DNA of 64,000 nt, taken from assembly GCA_032871835.1 (NCBI GenBank), contig CM065296.1, positions 10,488,001 to 10,552,000 of the forward strand, written 5' to 3'. Source of the DNA: Dipteronia dyeriana. Taxonomy: Eukaryota; Streptophyta; Magnoliopsida; Sapindales; Sapindaceae. Under the pieces are notes generated by a model that searched no databases, was not told the DNA's origin, and was given only the letters and a program-made list of their open reading frames with translations. Numbering within the stretch: position 1 is the first letter of the stretch; every line of letters begins with the position of its first letter. Below, piece by piece: positions 1 to 9,534 of this stretch. Both the position numbers and the translations under genes were made by a program.

Positions 1-169
1 AAAGATGCTTTTCATTGTGAACCAGTCATTAGGAGAAATCGCCCCACGTCGTCACTGTCCCTTCCACAAGGTACCAGAGAGAACAATAAGCTTTTAATCC
101 CCAAGTGATATAACTGGTTTAGAGGTCTATTTGTGGTAGATATCATCAATAATTATAATGGAGGTTCTG

Positions 170-275
170 TGAGTTAATCGGGACCTTCGAGTGCTCCCCG
201 AGCTGATCGGGACATCGATGGTTCACAAGGGCCTTAAACGGCCTGGTACAAATGGAGATGAGCCATCAGTATGAT
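170..275. repeat. Isolated, diverged monomer of the 145-bp satellite
   Basis: This stretch has the words found at every monomer junction of the 1755-4100 array: a 'gatcgggacatcgatggttc' block, then 'ggcctggtacaaatggag' and 'gagccat'. It lies about 1.5 kb from the main array, on the other side of the degraded ORF, so the satellite once flanked the ORF on both sides or an internal part was lost. Confidence 0.6.
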
Positions 276-1740
276 AATATTTAGGAGCAAGTTGATGTTG
301 CTAAGGCATGGACATTTCTTTATAACCTACCAGGTGGATCAGGCTCTACCTCTCCCCTTAAGTGTCATTAATGGATGGAAAATGAAGGGGATCAAGAAAA
401 AGGTTGTTGAGATGGCTGTGTATGCCCCCACTATAGCTGGTAAGTCATGGGCTGTTGAAGTAGACCCTAGTTCGAAGTCTCATATTGCAGTAGAGGATCA
501 ATCCAAAGAGGAAGCTTCAGACCATCTTACCTCTCCACCTAGACCTGTTAAGGAGGTACTAGACCAGACTAAAACTACAAATAAGGGGGAGGTTCAAGCT
601 GGTTTGGTTGAAGAGGGAGATACCCTAGTTGACCCAGCCATGATGAGGGTGGTGGTCCATGATGGAATAGCGGAGGTGGATAACATCCCTGTTGGCTCTA
701 ATCAAATAAAGGCCACAACTTAGATGGTTGTGCAAGTGGCAGGTAGGCCCCAAATTCATCTAGAAGTAGGTGCTTTAGATGGGGAAACTGCTCTCTAAGG
801 GGATGTCAAACTAGAGGAAGAAGGATCTGACCACGGTAGCGAGGGGTGCAGTCGTTCTAAACAAAACCTGACCAGAACTGAGGCAACCTTGACTAATATG
901 TAGGTAGATAGGGAAAGGATCTATTATGCATATGATCTTGACAGACTCGAGCCCATGTGTCGTGACTTACAAGGATTGCTCTGAAGGAGGAGAAAAAATC
1001 TGGAGGAGGTGGTCTAAACTCTCTATAGCAGCGTGGCTGCTTTAGAAGCCAAAGTGGGTGCTTTAATTGCTGATTAGCGCTTTTATATTGCTTTCTAGGT
1101 AGCTCGAGCTCTTCTTCCCTCTGACCTGATAATCATAGGAGGATGGATACCTTCAGTAGATCAAGGAGAAAGCTACGAGTTACCTGTATCTGCTTCGACT
1201 GAAGCCGAACCTTCTTTAGCTGATGGGTGTGTAAATGATGAGGACTTGGTGCCCATTTCCACCCTCATTCCAATCACACTAGGGTAGAAGCTATCTTGAA
1301 GTTCCCTGCTACAAGGTAAGGGATCCATGAGGGGCTTCAAACGTGCCTACCTCTTTATTTGAATCTGTCAAGGTAGAAGTCCAAAATGATCCTTCTAAGG
1401 AAAAGGAGTTCCGAACTGGTCTGAATGATGTGGGCCGCTACAGAAGTTCAAGATGTATGAGGAGCTTCAAACCTGCGTATCTGTCCATCTGAATTTGTCA
1501 AAGAGGTAGAGATCCAAACCAATCTCACCAAGGAAAGGGAGGTCTATATTGATGCCATAGTGGTGGAAGAGGTCTCAATCGATCCAACTGAAGAGAAGGT
1601 GGTCAAGCTTGACTCAAGCAAATCATACCAAGGTGGTAGAAGTTGGCTCTAAAGTAACGACACTAGTGGATTGTGACCCTTCCTCCAACAAAGTAGTGGG
1701 ACCAGGGAGGAATGAGCTGCTACTATTGAAGAGACTAACC
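271..1740 (+). pseudogene. Degraded plus-strand ORF, antisense to its host element
   Basis: The clearest open stretch is 271-723 (150 codons, acidic, rich in Glu, Asp and Val). The same frame remains readable, with several stops, to about 1250, and 1640-1740 also looks coding. The part near 990-1130 is Ala/Leu/Glu-rich and looks like a short coiled coil. It runs opposite to the host LTR element. Tat-lineage elements commonly carry an antisense ORF near their 3' end, and the Tat element at 23210-55832 in this window has one, so this may be the C-terminal part of a related ORF. I see no diagnostic domain. It could also be an unrelated captured sequence. Confidence 0.35.
1320..1515. repeat. Diverged tandem duplication, about 126-bp period
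   Basis: The block around 1325-1392 ('gaggggcttcaaacgtgcct' followed by 'gaatctgtcaaggtagaagtcc') recurs at 1458-1512 ('gaggagcttcaaacctgcgt' followed by 'gaatttgtcaaagaggtagagatcc'). This is a local duplication in the degraded ORF and disrupts its frame. Confidence 0.5.
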
Positions 1741-1754
1741 AGATAGGTGGATCG

Positions 1755-4100
1755 ACATCACGGTGGCTCGTTAGGGCAATGAATGGCCGGATACATGAGG
1801 AGAGGAGCCACTGGCATGATACTACTCCAGAGGCATGCTTGTGATCTAAGGTGTCCCCAGCAACTGAGAAAAGACTCTGGACCCATCCAGAATGAGTAGG
1901 AACCATGGTGACTCACTTAGGCGCTGGATGGCCCGAAGCAAAAGAAGAAGAGCCACTTGCCTGGTACCGGTCTGGAAGCATTCTTGGGTTTTAAGGAGTC
2001 CCCAGCAACTGAAAGATAGCTCTAGACCCCTCTAGAATGAGGGGATCTAACGAGTCCCCAACAACTGAGAGAATGCTCTGGACCCCTTTAGAATGAGTAA
2101 GAACCATGGTGACTCACTTGGGCACTGGTTAACCCGATATAAATGGAGAGGAGCCACCTGTCTGAACTTGGTCCAGAAGCATGCTTGGGATCCTATAAGT
2201 CCTCAGCAATTGAAAAAAAGGCCCTGGTCCATGCTGGAACAAACCGGGAACTCAGTGGCTCACTTGTGCATTGATCGGCCTGGTATAGATAGAAAGGAGC
2301 CACTGGGCCTTGTAATGGGGCTGCTACTCCAGAGGCTTGCTTAGGCATGTTTGAGTCCTCTAGACTCTTCCCAAACGGATCGGGGAATCGATGGCTAACT
2401 AGGGCGTTGTATGGCCCGATACAATTAGAGAGGAGCCACTGGTATGGTATTGCTCAAAAAGCATGCTTGGGATCTAAAGAGTCCCCATCAATTGAAAGAA
2501 GGTTGTGGACCCCTCCGGAATGAGTAGGAACCATGGTGACTGACTTGGGTGTTGGATGGCCCGATACAAATGGACAAAAGCTACCTACCAGGTACCGATC
2601 CAGAAGCATACTTGGGATCTAAGGAGTCCCCGTCAACTAAGAGAAGCCTCTGGACTCCTCTGGAATGGGCAGGAAACATGGTGACTCACTTGGGCACTGA
2701 ATGGCCCGATAGGAATAGAGATGAGCGACATGTCAGGTACTGGTCCAGAAGCATGCTTGGGATCCTAGAAGTTCCCAGCAACTGAAATGAAGGCTCTGGA
2801 TAATGCTTGAACGAACCATGAGCTTAGAGGCTAACTTGGGCATTGACCGCCCTAGTGTAAATAGAAAGAAGCCACTAGGTCTTGCAGCGGAGCTACTACT
2901 CTCGAGGCTTGCTTAGGCATATAGAAGGCCTCAACAAGTATGGGAAGCCTCTTGGCTTTCCTCGATCAAATTAGGCTTCAGTGGCTCACTAGGGCGTGGA
3001 GTGGCCCGGTAATAATGGGGAGGAGCCACCGGTATGGTACTAGTTCAGAGTTATGCAGGGGATCCTAGATGTCCCCAGCAAATGAAAAGAGGCTTTGCCC
3101 ACTCCTGAAATGAATCGGAAGCTCAGTGGCTCACTAGGGCATTGACCAGTCCGATATAAACAGAAAGAAGCCACTGGGCCTTATAGCGGTGCTTCTACTC
3201 AAGAGGCTTACTTAGGCATGTAGGTGGCCTCAACAAGTGTGGGAAGCCTCTGGTATCTTCCCGAACGGATCAGGGCATCAGTGGCTTACTAAGGCTTTTT
3301 ATATCCCGATACAAATAGAGAGAAACCACTTGTCTGGTACTGGTCCAGAAGAATGCTTGGGATATAAAGAGTCCCCAACAACTGAGAGAAGGCTCTAGAC
3401 CCCTCCGGAATGAGTAGGGACCACGGTGATTCACTTGGACGCTAAATGGCCAGATACAAATGAACATGAGCCACCTGGCTAGTATCGATCCTAAAGCATG
3501 CTTGGGATCTATGGAGTCTTAGGCAACTAAGAGAAGGCTCTCGACCCCTCTAGAATGAGTAGGAACCATGATAACTCACTTGGGCACTAGATGGCCCGAT
3601 ACGAATAGAGAGGAGCCACTTGTCTGGTACTGGTCCAGAAGCATGATTGGGATCTTAGAAGTCCCCAACAACATAAATGAAAGGCTTTAGGCCAAGCTTG
3701 AACGAACCGGGTGCTCAGTGGCTCATTAGGGTATTGACCGGCCTGGTGCACGAATTACGGAGCCACTAAACCTTGCAGCGGTGCTACTGCTCCAAAGGCT
3801 TGCTTAGGCATATAGGAGGCCATAATAAATGTGGGAAGTCTCTAGCTTTCCTTGATCAGATCGGGGCTTTGGTGGCTCACTAGGGCGTTGAATGGCCCGG
3901 TATGAATGGGAATGAGCCATATTTAGGATACTATTACAGAGGTATGCTCGAGATCCTAGAAGTCCCCAGCAACTAATATGAGGCTCTGAACCCTCCTGGA
4001 ATAAACCTGGAACTCAGAGGCTAACTTGCGCGTTGACTGGCCTGGTACATGAAGTGAGAAGCCACTAAGCTTTTACCGGTGATGTTGCTCCAAAGGCTAC
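1755..4100. repeat. Satellite array, ~145-bp monomer with ~880-bp higher-order unit
   Basis: About 16 diverged monomers can be counted from the junction word 'ggcccgatac', near 1771, 1928, 2135, 2279, 2420, 2561, 2704, 2849, 3003, 3149, 3302, 3449, 3592, 3737, 3891 and 4038. The usual spacing is 141-154 bp; one 207-bp interval contains a partial internal duplication (2030-2090). Two monomer classes exist: A types carry 'agcatgcttgggatc' and 'gtccccagcaactga', B types carry 'gaggcttgcttaggcat'. Their order from 2420 to 3302 (A A A' B A'' B) repeats from 3302 onwards, and shared variants confirm the register, giving a six-monomer unit of ~882 bp. Confidence 0.8.
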
Positions 4101-4620
4101 GCAGCTAAGTTGGTTTCTCGGGTTCATGAGTTAACCTGCTACCGTTACCTAGGTACTTCTGTAGGGCGAATCAACTGGCATGAGGGGATCCATATGAATA
4201 GGTACAAGTCTAGTGGATCTGCTGGATAGGTGATACATTGGTAGCAGAGCGAATCTGTTGTAAGGAAGTAGGAGAGGTACAACTCTATTGTGTATGAGCT
4301 CTCGAAGTATCGGAGTGGTTCAATTGTATAGGAGACCTTTAGGTGGGGAGCTACTATATTAGAGCTCTATGATTATATGAACAGGTTCGCTTCATAGGAG
4401 CAGCATAGTAAACCAGTTCCAGAAGGAGTCATACGTACCATATTCACTCCACAATAAACAAAACTTGTTAAAGCACAAAATTAGCACCACACGTGGTGCG
4501 TAGGTGACATAGACAAATCCAGAGAAAGGATATCATAAATAATGAATGATAAATATATCACCTCACTAGTATAAGGATGCTCATGTAGAGACACAGAGGC
4601 TTTCAAAAGGGTTGTGGAAA
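4100..4620 (-). other. Leader-like non-coding stretch between PBS and satellite array
   Basis: This stretch has no credible ORF or array monomer. On the minus strand it follows the PBS directly and so should be the 5' leader of the element. The imperfect palindrome 'caccacacgtggtg' near 4490-4503 contains a CACGTG G-box core. Confidence 0.4.
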
Positions 4621-4639
4621 GTTTCCACAGACGGTGCCA
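4621..4639 (-). promoter_or_regulatory. Primer-binding site of the left LTR element
   Basis: On the minus strand the LTR ends in ...CTAACA, a short spacer follows, then TGGCACCGTCTGTGGAAAC. This differs slightly from the TGGCGCCGTCTGTGG type of PBS common in plant Tat/gypsy elements; the C to T change at the CpG fits methylation decay. It sets the element's orientation as minus. Confidence 0.7.
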
Positions 4640-5441
4640 AAATGTGTTAGCCGAAAATTCCCACTGCGTAAAAAATCTTGATTAACACCATCAACCCAGC
4701 TACCCGGTAGGCAGCAAGAGGGATGTACCTCTTACCTTGATGATCTAGTATGAATATGAAGGAGGATAGAGCAATAGGTAAGAGACGGGCAATCTTGCCT
4801 GCTTGACTTCATGCATATGGATGAGATATGGGGAGCTCGAGGTTCCCTTGCTGGGGTAAAAAGGCTTATCATGGTCCCTGATCCCTGGTATCCAGTCTCC
4901 TCTCCGGTGTCCTCAATCCAAATAGTGAACAAGAAGGCTGGATTGATGCTCATTAATGATGCAGGTATGTTCGTAAAAGAGTAGGCCACCTGGTAGCGAT
5001 TTTTCACCTCTAGGTGCTTTCGGTCAGGGTTGGAACTCGACCTGGTACCCAGAGCTCGGTCTTGGATCTCAATTTCTTCATGTAGTTCCTCATCCTATAC
5101 ATCGAGTAAGGAGGGGGGCTTGTCTGGCTTCCTCATCGGATCCTTATCCGTTCCCATATGAAGGGTTCAGGAAGCTTATCGACTCCCTTTAGATGGGTCT
5201 GGATAGTTTCTCCCCATCTTGACATGCGACTTTGGCATGTAGATGGGATGATAAGAGCGCTAGGTCCAGCAGGGTAGGAATCTAGCTCATACACATACAT
5301 GCATAGTATAGGAGATAAATAGAAGAAAGACAAGTCTTATGTAGAGGGAGATGGACTGATCAAGGGAAAAAAAGCATCACAAATGATCACATACTGAAAA
5401 CCCCAGAGGTAGTATCCAGAGGAAGGAGAAAGATCATTCCT

Positions 5442-5443
<2 letters not shown>

Positions 5444-5476
<33 letters not shown>
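5444..5476. repeat. (TA)n microsatellite in LTR
   Basis: A 33-bp uninterrupted TA run inside the left LTR. Confidence 0.95.
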
Positions 5477-5478
<2 letters not shown>

Positions 5479-5964
5479 TGCGGTGCTCCTATGAGCTTAC
5501 AGCAATGGAGAAAAACACAACCATGGTGCTCAAGAGAGCTTACAATAGTGATCGAGTGTTATCTGATACCGGCACGTTCCTGGTAAAGGTACACATACAA
5601 TGATGATATAAGGAGAACTTAGATGTAGTATGCAGACTTGCCTCAGCCTGGTCGATTTTGGGATTAGAGATGAGATATCCGATATCAGATCCTTAGTCGA
5701 TGCTATTATATGTGTATTTATACATGGTGTAACTATCTTGGTGTGTAAGTCCAGGATTTTTGAATTGGTCCTTTAATTATTAAACACGATTTTTTATTTA
5801 ATGTAATTGATCGGTTTTTAGCTAATATCTTGAAGGAAATGTGTTTGTTTCCTCTTTTGACTCTTCCTTTTTTCCCATCCCATTAATTTGTCAAATCAAT
5901 TCATAATTATAGGAAAACTAATTTTGTATTGATTGAGTTGACTCATTAATAGCGTTGTGATTGT

Positions 5965-6085
5965 CCATTAAGGAGTTGACTGATCATCATTAATGGGTTG
6001 ATTGCCCATATTAATTACAGTTCACGTTCTCCATTAATGGGGTTGTGAATGGCCATTAAGGAGTTGACTGGTCTTCCATTAATGG
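5965..6085. repeat. Repeated short motifs in LTR U3 region
   Basis: 'ccattaaggagttgactg' occurs at 5965-5982 and again, exactly, at 6053-6070. The 10-bp palindrome CCATTAATGG occurs at 6031-6040 and 6076-6085, with near copies around 5990 and 6110. On the element's own strand this is upstream LTR sequence, where enhancer-like repeats are common. Confidence 0.7.
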
Positions 6086-6738
6086 CATTAATTATCTTCA
6101 TTGATAGGGTACCTCTATTAATACGGTTGTCCCCCCTTTAATGATAAACATAAAAATCAACCCTCTCTCTTAGAGGAGAACTCTAGTTCTATATTCTAGT
6201 GGTGCAGTACCTTGCTGATATCATTGTTCCTACTTTACGGAGGAGGCGTACCCTGGATTGGTCCCGAAGTTGGTATCGCACTACTCGGGCATCGATCTGA
6301 GGGCGAGGTACCTTAAGGCACCAGTCTTGTTGTATGGAGCTTGATTCGACCTTACGAGGCTTTCGGTCGAGCTCGATTTGACCCCGCTGGAATCTAGTGG
6401 GGTAACGAAACTTGGCTGGCAAGCCCGGGTAAGGTGTTTCCCATAAACATTTGGCCTTGGCTTGCTTTTGGATGGGTGGCGAGGTACCTTGACGGGATAG
6501 TGCGACAATGTCGACTAGTCTAGGTATGGTAGGACATTCTATGGAGGTGGATACTCTCTGGCTGCTTCCGAGATGCTTACAAAGTACCTTGATCATGTGA
6601 ATCCTGGCTCCTTTAGGTAGATGGTAGCTTGTCACATCGACCAGGTGCTGGGTAGTGTTTTCTACCGGGTACGCTCTGCCAAGTACCAGGCAGATGGAAA
6701 ATTCTTCTTTAGACCCCTGCCAAAAAAGGGTGTTAACA

Positions 6739-7664
6739 ATTAGTAATATTGATATATATTAAACAAATTTGTTAATTATATATTTAATTCATTAAATAGG
6801 AGGAATATCAAATGAATATGATAAAAATTAATGTCAATAACAATTATATATATGAGAATTAACAAATAATGAAGAATTTCACTTTTTCATTTTTATTGTT
6901 ATCAACCAATCACAAAAATTAATTACTAATGGTAAAAGTTAACATCAACATATCAAGTGGGTAAAAAAGCACATACAATTGAGTTTGGTACTTGGGATTG
7001 AGACCCTGTCACCTTTAATATATATATATATATAATTTATATCAGTCATCGGTACTTATTAAACACGATGCCAATTACTACTCTCCATTTCTATCTTTGA
7101 ACAATGAACATTTTCAACCTTAAAATATAAAACAATAAAAACAAATGTAATATATCAAACCATCAAAAAACTCAAGGACGAACCTTCCATATCAAAAGCA
7201 ATCAAAATCTCATCATGGGTAAAATAGGTGTACCAGTCATGTATGGGTACCTATGCAAAATTTCATTAAAAAAATGTAAAGAAATAAAAAAATTAAAAAA
7301 GATCACTAGAAAATCTTAGCTCTACTACACAAATAGGAAAAAAAATTAGATAGAATGGTTATTGGATTCTTTGAATGTTGTCATGAGAGTTTAGAAGACT
7401 ATTCTTTGTTTGTTTCAATTAATTAACTTCACAAATCTCACAAAAAACAAAATTAAAGAATACAAGATCCTCTAAAGTTTAAATCAAATAAAATTATAAA
7501 TAAAACAATAAAGAAAAAGCAAAATCCATTCATTGGAATAGTCGACCGACAACAAATACAAATACATTCAAGATTAAATCTTGATTAGCAAAATAAAATA
7601 AAAGAAGTATAGAATAATGTGGAAATGGTAAGAAATGTCACCTTTTTTTTATGAGTTGTAGTGA
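6739..7664. other. AT-rich intergenic DNA, no gene seen
   Basis: Very AT-rich sequence with many A and T runs and a (TA)n tract near 7018-7034. I see no ORF with a recognisable domain, no tRNA, and no repeat shared with the rest of the window. The left LTR element ends at its left border, so 'attag' at 6739-6743 is the candidate target-site flank of that element. Confidence 0.6.
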
Positions 7665-7729
7665 TGTCACCGGTTTAATTAGTTAAGTTTAAAAGACAAA
7701 TATTATGGTGAACTACCCATATTGCCCTT
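7665..7729 (+). repeat. Left terminal inverted repeat
   Basis: Pairs with the reverse complement of 9471-9534. The most conserved part is GTTTAAAAG, then TATTATGGTGAACT, then TGCCC. Identity by eye is roughly 70-75% over about 65 bp. Confidence 0.6.
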
Positions 7730-7856
7730 AAATAATCAATTTTTAATTCTCTTTATACTTCCATCTTCACACTTTGATCACTGAAAGTAGTAACTTCTCT
7801 CTCTCTCTAAAAAACTTGTCTAAAAATCGATCTACAATTTTTCTGAACATGATCCA

Positions 7857-7990
7857 GTTTTTTTGATAATTTTACGAGCTATTATATATTTTTGTTATAT
7901 TAGTTCGAGCTTTTTTTGATATGTTTACGAGCTATTTTGTAATTGGTCTGAGTATTTTTTTTTAATTTGTCTAAGCTTTTTTACATTGGT
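7857..7990 (-). repeat. Inverted-orientation units of the GCTCGATC minisatellite
   Basis: 'cgagcttttttt', 'tacgagctatttt' and 'taagcttttttaca' recur here about every 20-40 bp. They are the reverse complement of the 'aaaaaagctcg' unit in 8040-9250, so the array is a short arm and a long arm in opposite orientation. Confidence 0.6.
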
Positions 7991-8039
7991 ATAAGCATTT
8001 TTAAATTGCTGCAAACAAGTTATAATCTTGGGCAAAAAA

Positions 8040-9250
8040 TCTCAAATCTCTAAGAAAAAAGCTTGAGTCCTTAATAAAAAAGCTCGATCCCTCTAAACGT
8101 CACCCCTTTAAAAATAGCTCGATCGTGTTAAAAAAGAAAGTTCTATCCCTTAATAAAAAAAGCTCGATCATGTTAAAAAAAAGCATGATCCTTAACAAAA
8201 AAAGATCGATCCCTTACAAAAAAACTCGATTATGTACAAAAAAAGCTCAATCATTTACAAAAAAGCTTGATCTCTTACAAAAAAAGCTCGATCATGTAAA
8301 AATATCTCGATCCTTAACAAAAAAAACTCGATCATGTAAAAATATCTCGATCCTTAACAAAAAAAAGTCGATCATGCATAAAAAAAGCTCGATTAAGTAC
8401 GAAAAAGCTCGATCCCTTTAAAAAAAGCTCGATTCCTCACAAAAAACTCGATCCCTTACAAATAAAAGCTCGATCATGTAAAAAAAAACTCGATCCTTAA
8501 CAAAAAAAGCTCGACCCCTTACAAAAAAACTCAATCATATACAAAAAAAGCTCGATCATATACAAAAAAGCTCGATCCCCTTAAAAAAAGCTCGATCTAT
8601 CATAAAAAAACTTGATCACTTACAGAAAAAGCTCGATTATGTAAAAAAAAAAAAACTCGATCCTTAAAAACAAAAAAGCTCGATCATTAACAAAAAAAAC
8701 TCAATCATTTACAAAAAAAGCTCGATTATGTATAAAAAAAACTCGATCATGTAAAAAAAAATCTGGATCCTTAACAAAAAAAGCTCGATCATGTATAAAA
8801 AAAGCTCGATCATGTATAAAAAAGCTCGATCTCTTTAAAAAAAGCTCGATTCTTAATAAAAAATCTCGATCCCTTACAAAAAAAAGCTCGATCCTTAACA
8901 AAAAAAGCTCGACCCCTTACAAAAAAGCTCGATCATATAAAAAAAAAACTCGATCATATATAAAAAAAACTTGATCCCCTTAAAAGAAAGCTCGATCCAT
9001 CATAAAAAAGTTTGATCACTTACAAAAAAAACTAGATTATGTAAAAAAAAAAGCTCGATCCTTTAAAAAAAAAAGATCGATCCTTAACAAAAAAATCTCG
9101 ATCCCTTACAAAAAAAACTCGATCCTCAACAAAAAAAGCTCGATCCCTTACAAAAAAGCTCGGTCATGTACAAAAAAAACTCGATCATATATTAAAAAGT
9201 TCGATCCCTCACAAAAAAAACTCGATCCCTTTAACAAAAAAAGCTCGGAA
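8040..9250 (+). repeat. Minisatellite, ~20-bp unit 'aaaaaagctcgatccyttac', ~55 copies
   Basis: The run consists of 19-22-bp units made of an A run, GCTCGATC (or ACTCGATC) and a variable tail such as 'atgta', 'ccttac' or 'cttaac'. Tail variants occur in mixed order, suggesting repeated local amplification. Apparent ORFs inside (8125-8421 plus, 8701-8901 minus) are translations of the repeat and are not genes. Confidence 0.9.
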
Positions 9251-9322
9251 ATGTTTCAAAAGTCTCAAAAACCAAGATATTCATATTGGTCAACACGCAA
9301 CAGATCAAATTAAAAAAAAAAC

Positions 9323-9392
9323 TCCGGTGGCGCTGTCCCCTGCCCCCCGCGAGCTCGGTGGGCTCCGAATGCGTCTGCGTAGCGCCTGAGTT
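9323..9392. other. GC-rich, CpG-rich patch inside the TIR element
   Basis: The patch 'gcgctgtcccctgccccccg' and the following bases to 'gtagcgcctgag' is strongly GC-rich with several CpGs, in otherwise very AT-rich surroundings. It lies between the minisatellite and the right TIR. It may be captured host sequence. Confidence 0.5.
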
Positions 9393-9470
9393 TCAATGAA
9401 ACTTTCTCTCTCTATTTCATAACTCTCACTGTAAAAAAATGAATGAAAAATTCTGATGAAACAACTATTG

Positions 9471-9534
9471 GGGGCATTTTTGTCAGTTCACCATAATAGG
9501 TGCCTTTTAAACATAAGTTATAAAAGCAGTGATA
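9471..9534 (-). repeat. Right terminal inverted repeat
   Basis: The reverse complement matches 7665-7729 (see left TIR). The similarity fades outside about 9534, which sets the approximate end of the element. Confidence 0.6.

Larger units (their letters stand above)
1..6738 (-). mobile_element. Partial Tat-type LTR retroelement (LARD-like), left part outside window
   Basis: The segment has one full LTR (4645-6738), a PBS just inside it (4621-4639), a leader, a satellite array (1755-4100) and a degraded plus-strand ORF (271-1740). The position of the PBS shows that the element is transcribed on the minus strand and that the visible LTR is its 5' LTR. I found no gag, RT or integrase on the minus strand between the PBS and the window edge, so it looks like a large retrotransposon derivative. 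The PBS type and the antisense ORF point to the Tat lineage (inference). The other LTR would lie left of position 1. Confidence 0.6.
4645..6738 (-). repeat. 5' LTR of the left Tat-type element (2094 bp)
   Basis: The plus-strand sequence starts TGTTAGCC at 4645 and ends GTGTTAACA at 6738; read on the minus strand it runs TGTTAACACC...GGCTAACA, the usual TG...CA ends. The PBS lies directly inside it. It contains a (TA)n tract at 5444-5476 and short repeats in 5965-6085. Minus-strand ORFs inside it (for example 6189-6635) show no known domain. The partner LTR is outside the window, so LTR identity cannot be used for dating. Confidence 0.7.
7665..9534. mobile_element. TIR element (MITE/foldback-like) filled with a minisatellite
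   Basis: The outer ends are diverged inverted repeats: 7665-7729 reads '...gtttaaaagacaaatattat' then 'ggtgaactacccatattgccc', and the reverse complement of 9471-9534 reads '...gtttaaaaggcacctattat' then 'ggtgaactgacaaaaatgccc'. Between them are a few repeat units in one orientation (7857-7990) and a long array in the other (8040-9250), then a 70-bp GC-rich patch (9323-9392). I find no transposase. The true outer limits and TSD are not certain. Foldback and MULE-like non-autonomous elements are the closest known types. Confidence 0.55.

Noticed and set aside
1755..4100. CRISPR-like array
   Set aside because: Monomers are contiguous and diverged, without spacers, and the context is a plant retroelement.
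6189..6635. 148-codon minus-strand ORF inside the left LTR
   Set aside because: It overlaps another open frame (6281-6508), lies inside an LTR and has no recognisable domain; probably chance in GC-richer U3 sequence.
8125..8901. Open frames of 66-98 codons on both strands
   Set aside because: They are translations of the ~20-bp minisatellite (Lys/Ser or Phe/Arg repeats) and have no start or composition expected of a gene.
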